A DNA stretch of 64,000 nucleotides from Allobosea sp. WAO. GTDB lineage: Bacteria > Pseudomonadota > Alphaproteobacteria > Rhizobiales > Beijerinckiaceae. Below, in pieces: positions 8,601 through 15,958 of the stretch. The notes beneath the pieces were generated by a model, which saw only the letters and a list, made by a program, of their open reading frames with translations, did not search any database and had not been told where the DNA came from. Numbering within the stretch: the stretch's first letter is position 1; every line of letters begins with the position of its first letter. The stretch spans positions 1 to 64,000 of the forward strand of contig NZ_JXTJ01000008.1 of the NCBI RefSeq assembly GCF_001509835.1. The letters are read 5' to 3'. The position numbers were made by a program, and so were the translations under genes.

Positions 8601-9283
8601 ATGTGCTCGGCTGGTGGATGCGCGGGCCGGGCGCTGCCGTGCCGGACGCGGACGGTCTGCGTGCGCGACAACGCTTCGTCGCCGACAATCTGGAATTTCG
8701 CCTCGGCGTCGCGCTTGGAGCGGTCGTTGCGCAGAAATGGACCGCAGGCGCGGGCGACCCGCTCGCCGTGCCATCGCTCGCCGAATGGAGGGCGACGACG
8801 GGTTTGCCCTGGTTCGGCTTCTGGGCGCGCGAGCTGCTGCGGTGGGGCACCCTCGATCCATTTGTCGCCTTTGCTCTGGCGCAAGGGCGCGCCAAGACGC
8901 GCGAGGAAGCCGAAGGGATGCGCGCCGATTTCGAGGAGTGGCTCGCCGGCGAGGTCGATGATCCGGCTGCGGAAGACCTGATCGACCCGCAGCGTTTCTT
9001 GGCTTGGGAAAAGAGCCTGCCAGTCCGCGAGCGCGAGCGCGCCGAGCCCGTGCCGGAGCAGGCCGAGCTTACCGGCACGACGGGTGGCAGGAAGCTCTAC
9101 AATGTGCTTCCGATCTCGGGCGATGAGGAAGTGCTGTGGGTCGACGCGGCAGGCTATGAGCTGGCACGTTCGGTCGATGAGTTCGGCTTATATGACGCGA
9201 GCGATATCGCCCATGACTACGTCCTAGAAGCCGAGGGACGGGCCACGGTGCGCCGCGTGTTTGCCCGCTCACGCCGCCGATGA
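5660..9283 (+). CDS. hamB: HamB-like DExH-box helicase of a Hachiman-type system
   Basis: A 1207-residue superfamily-2 helicase. Residues 1-300 are a helical N-terminal region without a recognised motif. Walker A is TPTGSGKT (307-314), the DEAH box is at 416-419, and motif VI is AGRAGRPG (712-719), preceded by LTEGVNLPFD, typical of Ski2-like/HamB helicases. The last 450 residues are helical and probably contact DNA or HamA. The ATG overlaps the hamA stop (TGATG), a strong sign of an obligate pair. In Hachiman the helicase senses damaged or abnormal DNA and releases the nuclease (family knowledge). AbpB is the alternative name. No frameshift or missing motif is visible, so the pair looks intact. 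Confidence 0.75.
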   Translation: MPAHDPLRLEIANSARVGLALENELSANQARAYVRCLQVGWQVDTIGWNRADSEGQLTDARSLLQAAEIFAEIEGHDAPRAIDCYRRAGEILEWLARSNDGTKTLAPIELLAGAAFQLGGLPAMASGLLGQLDLEEDGPSLFAAFLKADFDEVLTLAMTFWKQHPDLTVADASRRILEEEQDDRLAWYFTVELVRALGLFADSVRRGDDARLAKASAKLKALDAMAVRTFSDDVSLLISLLRQVGSRFADASIYRSARALGELNVERMPRMLAFARDQFARGRGILWSSQRAGLNRLFDNSSFALCTPTGSGKTLVANLGLVKELLLRDHGEVVPLALYLVPSRALAGEVEAKLTAELGRDLIITGLYGGADWGITDYWLNADRPTVLIATVEKADALMRYLAPLLLSRLRLLIVDEAHQVLPEDTESGRSAFADHSSRALRLESFVARLLTQAPDIVRIALTAVAGGAAGPVARWMEGQANAQAIGMRYRSTRQVIGVLETAPQRRCKMLLELMNGRPLYVQGRDDPVYLNLTTPPMPQLPASMRSSLNRFNQVTVLWTALSLTAANLRILISLAQEPEQTMGWYVQAFALPAWQQLPAFQPPEGRRGELFAEARAACVDYCGPDSYEVKLLDRGIATSHGQMPQRLRRLIVALIDEKICPITVATATLTEGVNLPFDIIFVTSLKRSAYDNVRQRPIITPFTPAEFRNLAGRAGRPGATKGMEGLTLVALPTSIATTANGQKQTQRDQMAVLQEDYDALRENLRRDELAGDATLSPLSMLLQELREKARAYFGHVTDEAFLDWLDQVQAEDVSDEAGTGATDGFSRLADTVDELDAFVMTALEELSLLDDGLDGAAAEAKLASLWQKTFTVAAAAQEAWLEQAIVRRGRAIVETIYPDAEERRRLYQYGLSPHVGRRFEAIAPSIAAQLAAATDYGTESAAERLARFAALGELLKDDRGFGFRVRDTVTDQNILENWTDVLGWWMRGPGAAVPDADGLRARQRFVADNLEFRLGVALGAVVAQKWTAGAGDPLAVPSLAEWRATTGLPWFGFWARELLRWGTLDPFVAFALAQGRAKTREEAEGMRADFEEWLAGEVDDPAAEDLIDPQRFLAWEKSLPVRERERAEPVPEQAELTGTTGGRKLYNVLPISGDEEVLWVDAAGYELARSVDEFGLYDASDIAHDYVLEAEGRATVRRVFARSRRR

Positions 9284-9587
9284 GCCGTGCCAACTGCCAA
9301 AACGAAGTAGGTATTGTCGCAAGAAGGGGCGACATCTTTCGAATGGCTCTAGGCCTTAGAACGACAGCTATCTCATGATTGCCGTTGAAAACCTGCTGGT
9401 GAGCAATTGGCCGATCCTCGACGCGCCGCCCAAGCGGGCGAAATGTCCAAAACCGGACGCTCCGAATTTCGCCTAAGGGCGAGATTCGGTCATGCGGCGC
9501 GACGCGAAATCGAACCGCCCATAACCGGACGTTCCAGACGTCGGCAAAGGGCCAACGGGCTCTTCTCCCACAGGATCGCTCAGAGAT
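9284..9587. other. Intergenic region between defence locus and prophage
   Basis: About 300 bases without a supported gene. It carries an imperfect inverted repeat (9463-9473 with 9478-9488, 10 of 11 pairs) and two copies of an AACCGGACG-type string (about 9451 and 9522) like degenerate short repeats elsewhere in the window. The left prophage end should be near here, but I could not identify an attachment site. Confidence 0.4.
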
Positions 9588-9872
9588 TTACTGGCTGTCC
9601 GCCGGTCGGGTATCGCTGATCACGGAATCGGTCACGCGCTCGGCCATCTCGACGGCGCCGGGAAGCGTCAGCAAAGATAAAGCCAACAGTGCGGCGTGCG
9701 GGATATCCTCCTCCCCGGTGGCCCAGGACCGGACCCGCCTGGGGATGGTGCCGAAAAGCCTCGCGAAGCGCCCCTCGGAGAGGCCGACCGTCTCCAGCGC
9801 CTGTCGGAACTGCGCGGCCGTCATCCTCTCGTACTCGTATCGCTTCGCCACGGGCTTCACGGTGTCCAGCAA
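9588..9872 (-). CDS. Small helix-turn-helix protein
   Basis: A 94-residue protein. The TTG start is chosen because GAGGAG lies about 8 bases before it; an internal ATG at 9824 lacks good spacing. Residues 20-60 (FRQALETVGLSEGRFARLFG, then RRVRSWATGEEDIP) have the helix-turn-helix pattern of Cro/CI-like and YgiT-type DNA-binding proteins, where a Trp after the recognition helix is common. It is the last gene of the leftward prophage cassette. A transcription regulator is likely; its target is unknown. Confidence 0.6.
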   Translation of the reverse strand: MLDTVKPVAKRYEYERMTAAQFRQALETVGLSEGRFARLFGTIPRRVRSWATGEEDIPHAALLALSLLTLPGAVEMAERVTDSVISDTRPADSQ

Positions 9873-9925
9873 TGGGGTCTCCTCTGTTTGCGCGATTCAG
9901 GCGTCCGTGGAAAGGCGGGGGTGCG

Positions 9926-10378
9926 CTAGCGCCGCGGTTCCTGGTAGCCGGGCAGGTCGCGGCGATAGATGTTGAACTGGAGCTTCATGTTTTCGTGTCG
10001 AGCCTTGTGGTCGGCTGCCGATATCTGCGCGGCGAGGTCCCATAGCAGGAGCGCGACCGCTTCAGTCTCCAGTGGCTGGCCGGCTGGCGCGTTCAAGATT
10101 CCGCGCAGCGCGTCCGCGATGTGGCCGGTCCGATGCGGATCATGGAGGACAGCCTTGCAATAGGCCTCGACCATTTCACCGGTCTGCGGCTGCGGATGCA
10201 CGTCCCGGATCACCACGATATGGTCGGGCTTCACCTCGTCGACCGAGATCAGCGGGCCCCGCAACCAAGATAGGAAGCCGTCGTTTTCGACGACGTGCAC
10301 GGTCTTTTTGGTGAGCCAAGCGTGCCGGCGTGCCTTTCCGAGCGCTACCAGAATCTGCTGCGGGGTATAGCCGGTCAT
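9926..10378 (-). CDS. Hypothetical prophage protein
   Basis: A 150-residue acidic-to-neutral protein starting MTGYTPQQILVALG. The ATG at 10378 has a GAGGAGC ribosome binding site 6 bases upstream, so the longer open frame to 10624 is rejected. The middle part (KPDHIVVIRDVHPQPQ) looks like a strand followed by a helical C-terminus. I do not recognise the family. It belongs to the run of short leftward prophage genes and follows the 62-residue gene at 10390. Confidence 0.55.
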   Translation of the reverse strand: MTGYTPQQILVALGKARRHAWLTKKTVHVVENDGFLSWLRGPLISVDEVKPDHIVVIRDVHPQPQTGEMVEAYCKAVLHDPHRTGHIADALRGILNAPAGQPLETEAVALLLWDLAAQISAADHKARHENMKLQFNIYRRDLPGYQEPRR

Positions 10379-10389
10379 CTGAGCTCCTC

Positions 10390-10578
10390 TTAATTCGGTT
10401 TCGGGTAGGCGTCGGCGGCTTCCAGCGCTGCCACGACCATAGGTCGGACGAACAGGCGCATGCCGTCCCGCCAATCGTCGCTGCACGTTTCCCAGTGCAG
10501 CATCCGCTTTTCGCGGGACTTCTCGTGCATTGCCTTGGCTGCGGCTTCCACGGCGGCTTCTAAGCGAGGGTCGGTCAT
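10390..10578 (-). CDS. Small hypothetical prophage protein
   Basis: A 62-residue, mostly helical protein (EAAVEAAAKAMHEKSREK, then HWETCSDDWRDGMRLF). The pattern resembles short phage proteins of unknown role found in early cassettes. Spacing to the next gene downstream is 11 bases, as in an operon. No function can be assigned. Confidence 0.5.
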   Translation of the reverse strand: MTDPRLEAAVEAAAKAMHEKSREKRMLHWETCSDDWRDGMRLFVRPMVVAALEAADAYPKPN

Positions 10579-10641
10579 GGCTAACCTCCACCGCGATGGT
10601 CTTCCTGGCGGCGATCCCGCGCAAGCGGCGGAATGCGGGGT

Positions 10642-10845
10642 CTAGGCGTAGCGCGGCGCCGCCTTCGTCTCGGCCCGCCGCTCGTTCTCGGCCTGGAGGT
10701 CCCAGGCCTGCCAGAGCTTATGGTTCGCCTCGGCGATGAGCTTGCCGACATCCTGGTCGAGCCGCTCGTCGTTCGCGATCCTGCTGAGCTGATCGGAGAG
10801 CGGGGAATAGACCGACCAGTGGAAGGGGTGCTTGCGCTTAGCCAC
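10642..10845 (-). CDS. Small hypothetical prophage protein, GTG start
   Basis: A 67-residue protein starting at a GTG that overlaps the stop of the preceding gene (10838-10840), with GAGGGCGG just upstream, so it is probably translated by coupling. The sequence is charged and helical (SPLSDQLSRIANDERLDQDV). A much longer open frame covers this region but its upstream part is the shadow of neighbouring genes. Function unknown. Confidence 0.5.
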   Translation of the reverse strand: MAKRKHPFHWSVYSPLSDQLSRIANDERLDQDVGKLIAEANHKLWQAWDLQAENERRAETKAAPRYA

Positions 10846-11188
10846 GGGCGCCGCCCTCCGTGTCCAGGCTGGCGAGCAGCGCCTTCGCGGCGTCGACAGC
10901 GGCGACGGCCTTGTTTGCATTGTCCCGTGCTTCAGCCGCGTTGCTGGCGATGCCCTGGTTAGTAGGATGCTTGAGCGTGCTCGCCTCGCATTCCTCCGCG
11001 CATTCCAGCATGTCCTCCGCTCGGCTCTCCGCCAACGGCAGGATGGCGCGGAGAGAGGCGAGTACGTCGCCGGCCGGCGCTGGCGCTGGGTAATTTTCTG
11101 CCAGTGCCAGCGCCGGCCGCTGGACGCGCGCATAGAGCGCTTCAGGGATGCGAAGGGTGTATCGGACAAACCCGTCGTCGCGCGCCAT
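10838..11188 (-). CDS. Hypothetical prophage protein
   Basis: A 116-residue protein, starting MARDDGFVRYTLRIP. The first 30 residues (YTLRIPEALYARVQ) have the strand-helix look of a ribbon-helix-helix DNA-binding domain, so an Arc/MetJ-type role is possible; the remainder is a long Ala- and Glu-rich helix that could be a coiled coil. It sits 4 bases from its upstream neighbour and overlaps the next gene. Confidence 0.55.
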   Translation of the reverse strand: MARDDGFVRYTLRIPEALYARVQRPALALAENYPAPAPAGDVLASLRAILPLAESRAEDMLECAEECEASTLKHPTNQGIASNAAEARDNANKAVAAVDAAKALLASLDTEGGARG

Positions 11189-11192
11189 CGGT

Positions 11193-11417
11193 TCAGCCCT
11201 CCCTGGTGATGCGGACGACGAAGCGCACGCCGCTCTGTGTGAAGATGACGAGGTTGCTCGGGTCGCTGTTGTCGACGAGCGCGATATGGTCCACGGCCTC
11301 GATCGTGGCGGCGTCCTCGTCGAAGTCGTGAACCGCCATCGGCTGATCCTCGAGCCGGAGGCAGATCATCAAGCCGACGTCTAGCGTCTGCGGAATGCGG
11401 GGTGCAGGGGAGGGCAT
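11193..11417 (-). CDS. Small hypothetical prophage protein
   Basis: A 74-residue protein with alternating strand-like segments (IEAVDHIALVDNSDPSNLVI, then GVRFVVRITREG). No recognised family. It is tightly packed (3 bases from the next gene upstream, 4 from the one downstream). Confidence 0.5.
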   Translation of the reverse strand: MPSPAPRIPQTLDVGLMICLRLEDQPMAVHDFDEDAATIEAVDHIALVDNSDPSNLVIFTQSGVRFVVRITREG

Positions 11418-11420
11418 CGC

Positions 11421-11819
11421 TCAGCGCTCCCGCACAGCACCGCCGCCCTGGCGGAAGCGAAGTGGCTCGTCGTCGGCGTCGTAGCTGATGCGCTGGCCGG
11501 CGGCGTTTATCAGATAGCCCTCGGCGTCGAGCATCGGCGCGCCGCACTTGTGGGTCAGGACTCGCTTGTGCTCGCGGCCGTAGGCGCACCACTCGGCGGG
11601 ATTGTGCTCGCGGATGTAGTCCATCGCGCGGATGTGGTAGGCGCTGCCGGCAGTGGCCCCGTCTATGACGTGCCGCCAGGCCGCGTCATCGCTGGCAAAG
11701 ACGGCTGCCTCGTCGTCGCGGCAAATCTGATAGGGGCCATTGCTGGAGCCGTCGCACTCGTAAATGCCCCAGCCCTCGGCGTCGGCCTGCGTGTTGTCGA
11801 ATTCTGGGATCGCGTCCAC
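11421..11819 (-). CDS. Hypothetical prophage protein, GTG start
   Basis: A 132-residue acidic protein. The GTG at 11819 is preferred since GAGGAGG stands 7 bases upstream and lies inside the end of the previous gene; the longer frame to 11990 gives an Arg-rich, non-protein-like extension. Visible features are GWGIYECDG and a Cys-containing segment THKCGAPMLD, probably a small mixed alpha/beta fold. Function unknown. Confidence 0.55.
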   Translation of the reverse strand: MDAIPEFDNTQADAEGWGIYECDGSSNGPYQICRDDEAAVFASDDAAWRHVIDGATAGSAYHIRAMDYIREHNPAEWCAYGREHKRVLTHKCGAPMLDAEGYLINAAGQRISYDADDEPLRFRQGGGAVRER

Positions 11820-11821
11820 GC

Positions 11822-12250
11822 TCAAGCCTCCTCGCCTTCGTCGTCCTCGTCCTGCTCCACAAGCTGGACACCATCGGCGGCGGCATATTCCTGCATGATC
11901 TGGAGTGCCCATTCGCAGGCGGCGCCGGGCAACTCGCTGGTATCGTCGTTCCACTTGCCGGACACGCGCGCGGCGGCATCGACGGCCCATCGCTGCATGC
12001 CGGGAACGTTGCCCCAGCGCTCAGCGGCGGCGTCCATCACTTCCGCCACGGTGAACGCCGCGAGCGAGTAGTGCCCGGCCCTGTACTCAGCCTCGTAGAT
12101 GAACTGATGTGCGTCATCTGCGGTCATGGCGCTGCGGGCGTAGCGCAGGGCCCTGCCATAGCGCTCCAGGCGATAGCGAAGCCGATGGCGAGCCGTGTGG
12201 AAGGCGTTGCGGGCGCGGTGGATAGCCGCGCGGTCGAGGATCGCCAGCAT
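11822..12250 (-). CDS. Hypothetical prophage protein
   Basis: A 142-residue protein with a very Arg-rich N-terminus (RLRYRLERYGRALRYAR, about 23-39) and a very acidic C-terminus (EQDEDDEGEEA). Such charge separation is common in small phage proteins that touch nucleic acid. No domain recognised. Operon spacing to both neighbours is 2-3 bases. Confidence 0.55.
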   Translation of the reverse strand: MLAILDRAAIHRARNAFHTARHRLRYRLERYGRALRYARSAMTADDAHQFIYEAEYRAGHYSLAAFTVAEVMDAAAERWGNVPGMQRWAVDAAARVSGKWNDDTSELPGAACEWALQIMQEYAAADGVQLVEQDEDDEGEEA

Positions 12251-12253
12251 CGA

Positions 12254-12637
12254 TCAGCCCTCCTTATCCAGGTCGGCCAGAAGCTTGCGCGCGGCCTCCC
12301 GCTCGCCATGGTCAGACCAGCCGCAGCGCGCGGCGTGCTCGTCGGAGGCCTTCAGCAGACCGCGCAAGGCGTCTTCCAGCTCCTGCGCCTGCCATGCGGC
12401 GCCGCGCGTTATGTCGATGAGGGACCCGCCGAACTTGCCTTCCGCGTCGGTGCGGTGCTCGCAAAGCTCGTCCTCGTCTTCGCCCTCCTCGCCGTACTGC
12501 TCGATGTAGGAGTCACGCATCGCGGCGCGGCCCTTCGCCTCGGCGTCGCTTTCATTGTCGGCAAGCCCGGTCCAACCGAACTCGCCTTGTTCTTCGTCGC
12601 CGTCTTCCCAACGGATCAGGACTGAAAATCGCGGCAT
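12254..12637 (-). CDS. Hypothetical acidic prophage protein
   Basis: A 127-residue protein starting MPRFSVLIRWEDGDEEQG, with GGAGGT 7 bases before the ATG at 12637, which rejects the longer frame to 12739. It is acidic in the middle (GEEGEDEDELCEH) and helical at the end. No family recognised. Confidence 0.55.
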   Translation of the reverse strand: MPRFSVLIRWEDGDEEQGEFGWTGLADNESDAEAKGRAAMRDSYIEQYGEEGEDEDELCEHRTDAEGKFGGSLIDITRGAAWQAQELEDALRGLLKASDEHAARCGWSDHGEREAARKLLADLDKEG

Positions 12638-12641
12638 GGTT

Positions 12642-12797
12642 TCAACCTCCGAAAGCGAGGAAAGGGGAGAGGGCGAGCGCAACGGCGCCGACCGAGAGGC
12701 TCGCCAGCAGGAGCGCAGCGCGAGCGGCGTAGAAGGCAAAGGCGAGCGCGGAATAGCCGGGCCGGCTGGCGTGCGGGACGTAGGGGCGGCAGGTCAT
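12642..12797 (-). CDS. Small membrane protein
   Basis: A 51-residue protein with one or two hydrophobic segments (AFYAARAALLLASLSVGAVA, about 21-40, ending in LALSPFLAFGG). Its ATG at 12797 overlaps the stop of the frameshifted gene upstream (ATGA), and GAGGTGG precedes it. Probably inner-membrane; role unknown. Confidence 0.5.
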   Translation of the reverse strand: MTCRPYVPHASRPGYSALAFAFYAARAALLLASLSVGAVALALSPFLAFGG

Positions 12798-13071
12798 GCT
12801 GCCACCTCGCGAGGCGGCTCCAGCGCGCCGAAAATCGAGGCGTCCCAGCCATCGGCATAGAGCCGTTCGAAGCGGCGCGCAGCGGCCGGGCTCACGGTGT
12901 ACCCGCCGGAGCGGTGAACCCATTTCCCGCCGATGCCCTTGGCGCCAGCTAGGCGGCGCGGGTCTTGAAGCCGGAGCCGTCACGCGCCGGGACGATGACC
13001 ATCTTTCCCTTGGCGTAGCGGGCTGGCCCGATCGAATAGGCGGCGGCAGGGGTGAGGGCGGGCGCGGTCAT
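12794..13071 (-). pseudogene. Small prophage gene with an apparent one-base frameshift
   Basis: The frame opening at ATG 13071 (overlapping the upstream stop as ATGA) reads 40 codons, ending GSGFKTRAA and then TAG at 12949-12951. The frame one base away has no start codon but stays open from there to a TGA at 12794-12796 that overlaps the next ATG, and its translation (LAGAKGIGGKWVHRSGGY, then AARRFERLYADGWDA) reads on naturally. Restoring one C to the GCC-GCC-TAG run would give a single protein of about 92 residues with neat overlaps at both ends. Either a real mutation or a homopolymer sequencing error. Confidence 0.55.
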
Positions 13072-13307
13072 GAAAGCACCTCCTCGACAGCGTCCGCCGG
13101 GGCCCAGATGTGGTAAAAGGTGGTGTCGTGCGCCCAGATGGTTCCGCGCCCCGTGGCGCTGTCGGTTTCGACGCGAGCGACGGGGATCACGTAGCCCGGA
13201 CCTGTGCCGCACATGACCATGCGCAGCGGCGTGCCGGCCTTAGCGCGGACGGTGTGCAGCCCTTGGAAAATCATCTGCACGTCGCGGGCGAGCTGATAGC
13301 GGGGCAT
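13068..13307 (-). CDS. Small hypothetical prophage protein
   Basis: A 79-residue protein with several strand-like segments (GTPLRMVMCGTGPGYVIPVA, TTFYHIWAPADAVEEVL). It starts 3 bases after the large methyltransferase gene's stop and its own stop overlaps the next ATG. No family recognised. Confidence 0.5.
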   Translation of the reverse strand: MPRYQLARDVQMIFQGLHTVRAKAGTPLRMVMCGTGPGYVIPVARVETDSATGRGTIWAHDTTFYHIWAPADAVEEVLS

Positions 13308-13310
13308 CGG

Positions 13311-15257
13311 TCAGCCCTCCGCGTCAATGACGACGAGGACGGTCGCGACGCCCGTGCCGCTTTCCTTGAAGGAGCCGGCCGGCAGGTCTTCGCGCTCGCC
13401 GCCCAAGGCCTCGAACCATTCGCGGAACTCGACGGCGCGCCGGTCCTGCCGGAAGAACGGGCCGGGCGACATGATCGCGACGAGACGGCCGCCCGGCTTC
13501 AGGAACTGGAAGGCGTGGCGAACGTGCGCGATATCCTGCCCGTTCTCGAAAGGTGGGTTCATCACCGCCCGGTCAAAGCGCGGCTCCGGCGCGGCCTCCA
13601 TGAAGTCGGAGCCGACAAGGGCAACCCCCTTCATTTGCAGCACCTCGCGAAGCCGGCTGTTGACCTCGAAGGCCTCGACCTTCGCCAGCGGGGCAGCTCG
13701 GGCGACGCCTTCGCAGATCGCTCCGCTACCGGCCTCCGGTTCGAGAATGAGGCATGGCCCCTCCGGTAGGCGCGCCGCATCGGTCATCCGATCGACGACG
13801 GCCGCAGGCGTCGGGAAATAGCCGGGGATGCTGGCGAGCTTCAGGGCATCGACCTTGCGCCGCAGTTCTTCTGCTGCGCGCTCGGCTTTGCCTGCGTCCG
13901 CGACAAGGTCCCAGAATAGCCGGGCCGCGTCCGTGTCGCTGGCCGGCTGCCCGGTCTCGTGCCCCGCGTCATAGTAGCCGCCCGACCGATTGATTTCGGC
14001 GCGGGCGAGGTCCATGGCGGCTTTCTTGCTGGTCACGCCAGCGAGCGCGCCGGGAACCTGGCCGGCTTCATGAAGATCGGCGAGCGCTCGCAGCCCGGCT
14101 TGCGCCCGCTGAAGCTGGAAGCCGTCGAGCCGCGCGCTTGCTGCCTCCCGCTGTTGCTTCGGCGTATTGCTTCGGCGCTCAGCGAACTTGTGCGCGATGT
14201 CATCCGCCATGCCATCAGCGAGCGCGCGGAGCTTCGCCGCAACCGGGGCGCCGTTGCGCGCCGGCTGGACGCGGGCCGCCGGCTCCGCTGGCGTTGCAAC
14301 CTCCGCCGGATTGGCGAACGCCTCCGCGCTCGCACGATCCTTGAAGGCGAAGCCGCCGGGAGTACGGCCCCACGGCCGGGAGTACCAGCCCCCCATTGCC
14401 TGAGCGGCGTCCCGCAGGCGCTCGAACTCGTCGCGCTCGACACGCTCCGGCATGACGCAGACGAACATGGCAAAGCCCTTCTTCGTGTGCGTGTGCTCTT
14501 CGATCCGAAGGCCTCCGGCGGTTTCGAGCGCGACGGGCGGCGCGGCCGGGGCCGCCAGCGACCATTCCGCAGTGGGGAGGCTGGCGGCCGGGTTGTCGTC
14601 GCGCAGCGAAACCTTGGAGACCTGCCAGCCGCTGGAATGGCGGTAGCCGTCTTTCAGGTAGAAACCGCCGCCCATCGAATATTTCTCGCGGTGCTCGGCT
14701 GCCTCCGGCGCGTCCGCGAGACGGGCGGTTTCGGCGAAGTTGCGAGCGGCCGCCCGCATCTCCGGGAAGAGGTCGCGGGTATGCTTGGAAAAGCCGAGGA
14801 TGACGGCCCGCGTGCGCTTGGAACCGAAATAATCCGACGCGATGTCGGATTCGTCCTCGATCAGCTCCGCCACAATGGCGGCCTTGGCCCATGCCGGGAT
14901 GCGGTTCGCGGCGTCCGCATCGAATGCCGCGCGCGTCTGGCGCTGGGCTTCATCGGCGAGCCGGGCCGCGTCGCGGCTATCGGCCATCGCCTGCCGTGAC
15001 GCGGCAAGGCGGCGCGCCGCTTCCTCCGGCGAAATGTCGGGGATCCCGGCGGCCTTGGCGCGGGCGATGAACGGCGCCGCAATCCCGTCGATCAGTTCGG
15101 AAACGTGGCTGTCGAAGCAGCAGACATATTCGGCGGAAGCGGGACGCATCCCGCCGGACAGCGTGAAGGTGTTGGCAGGCGCGGGGCGAACCTCGGCAAT
15201 GTAGCCGGGCGCGCCACTGGGGGCGAGAAGGGCGGTTCCAACGGTCGCATTGGTCAT
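13311..15257 (-). CDS. Polyvalent-type phage protein with C-terminal methyltransferase
   Basis: A 648-residue protein. The start at 15257 has GGAGCTT 8 bases upstream. The N-terminal 350 residues are a string of helical and small mixed segments; one (HTHTKKGFAMFVCVMPERVE and the following GGWYSRPWGRTPGGFAFKD) looks like the small accessory domains of phage polyvalent proteins. The C-terminus is a class I SAM-dependent methyltransferase with the glycine loop LEPEAGSGAI (505-514) and catalytic NPPF (567-570), the motif of N6-adenine or glutamine N-methyltransferases. DNA adenine methylation protecting phage DNA is the likely role, by inference. It is by far the largest gene of the leftward cassette. 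Confidence 0.7.
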   Translation of the reverse strand: MTNATVGTALLAPSGAPGYIAEVRPAPANTFTLSGGMRPASAEYVCCFDSHVSELIDGIAAPFIARAKAAGIPDISPEEAARRLAASRQAMADSRDAARLADEAQRQTRAAFDADAANRIPAWAKAAIVAELIEDESDIASDYFGSKRTRAVILGFSKHTRDLFPEMRAAARNFAETARLADAPEAAEHREKYSMGGGFYLKDGYRHSSGWQVSKVSLRDDNPAASLPTAEWSLAAPAAPPVALETAGGLRIEEHTHTKKGFAMFVCVMPERVERDEFERLRDAAQAMGGWYSRPWGRTPGGFAFKDRASAEAFANPAEVATPAEPAARVQPARNGAPVAAKLRALADGMADDIAHKFAERRSNTPKQQREAASARLDGFQLQRAQAGLRALADLHEAGQVPGALAGVTSKKAAMDLARAEINRSGGYYDAGHETGQPASDTDAARLFWDLVADAGKAERAAEELRRKVDALKLASIPGYFPTPAAVVDRMTDAARLPEGPCLILEPEAGSGAICEGVARAAPLAKVEAFEVNSRLREVLQMKGVALVGSDFMEAAPEPRFDRAVMNPPFENGQDIAHVRHAFQFLKPGGRLVAIMSPGPFFRQDRRAVEFREWFEALGGEREDLPAGSFKESGTGVATVLVVIDAEG

Positions 15258-15359
15258 CGGACAAAGCTCCAGGGTTCGCGCTCCAGCCATGGGCGAGCGC
15301 GTTGTGGTGGGGTGAGGTTCAGGAAGGGCGCGGGCGGCCAGGCGTCCGCGCTGTAGGGA

Positions 15360-15629
15360 TCAGGCGCGGGCGCGACGTTCGGCGCGGATTTCAGCCCCGA
15401 AGACGGCGACGAAATGCCGGTTCCAGTTTCGGGAGGCAGAAAAGAGCCGCTGATACTCTGCGCGCGCCTGCTGGTAGTCCGGCCGGCGCTTCACTTCGTC
15501 GGGCGTAAGCCCATGCGGGCCACTGCCGACGCCCGGAACAGCCTTCAGCCGCGCGCTTGCGTCCGCGACGAGCTTGTCCCAATGGGCGCGATGCAGCTTG
15601 GCGCTTTCATAGGCCTGATTGCCGGTCAT
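15360..15629 (-). CDS. Small hypothetical prophage protein
   Basis: An 89-residue basic, helical protein (YESAKLHRAHWDKLVADA, then a Pro/Gly loop and PDYQQARAEYQRLFSASR). The ATG at 15629 overlaps the upstream stop (ATGA). The pattern of paired helices around a short loop suggests a small DNA- or protein-binding fold. Function unknown. Confidence 0.5.
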   Translation of the reverse strand: MTGNQAYESAKLHRAHWDKLVADASARLKAVPGVGSGPHGLTPDEVKRRPDYQQARAEYQRLFSASRNWNRHFVAVFGAEIRAERRARA

Positions 15630-15865
15630 GGCCGCACCATGCGAACGCTGCGGCCATAGTCGCGAATGGCGCGCATATATCCGGCATAGTCCCGGGAGCG
15701 CCGGGCGTTGCCGACCCATGCGACGACGGTAGAGGCGCGGCCCTGCCCATAGAAGCGGCCGCGCGGGCCATCGGGTCCAGCCGTGACCCACTGCCCGACC
15801 GGGAGCGCGGCGCGCTCTGCGTCAGAAAGGGGCCAGATGTCGAGAGTGGCGCGAAAGCGTGCCAT
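15626..15865 (-). CDS. Small hypothetical prophage protein
   Basis: A 79-residue protein with LSDAERAALPVGQWV near the start and an Arg-rich C-terminus. Short proteins of this type are common in alphaproteobacterial prophages but I know no function. Its stop overlaps the next gene's ATG. Confidence 0.5.
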   Translation of the reverse strand: MARFRATLDIWPLSDAERAALPVGQWVTAGPDGPRGRFYGQGRASTVVAWVGNARRSRDYAGYMRAIRDYGRSVRMVRP

Positions 15866-15958
15866 GGGGGAATCCTTCGCCGTTCGCGCTGGCGATCGCC
15901 GCGCGTCATCGTGGAATGGATGAGGGGGAGGGCGCGGCGCTAAGGCCGCGCCGCAGGA

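Noticed and set aside
9434-9600. Possible tRNA or attachment site at the left prophage border
   Set aside because: No T-arm consensus or cloverleaf could be drawn, and no matching direct repeat was found near 47 kb by eye.
15254-15361. Minus-strand frame reading DPYSADAWPPAPFLNLTPP between two prophage genes
   Set aside because: Looks protein-like and ends in an ATGA overlap, but contains no ATG, GTG or TTG start, so it cannot be called; possibly another frameshift victim.
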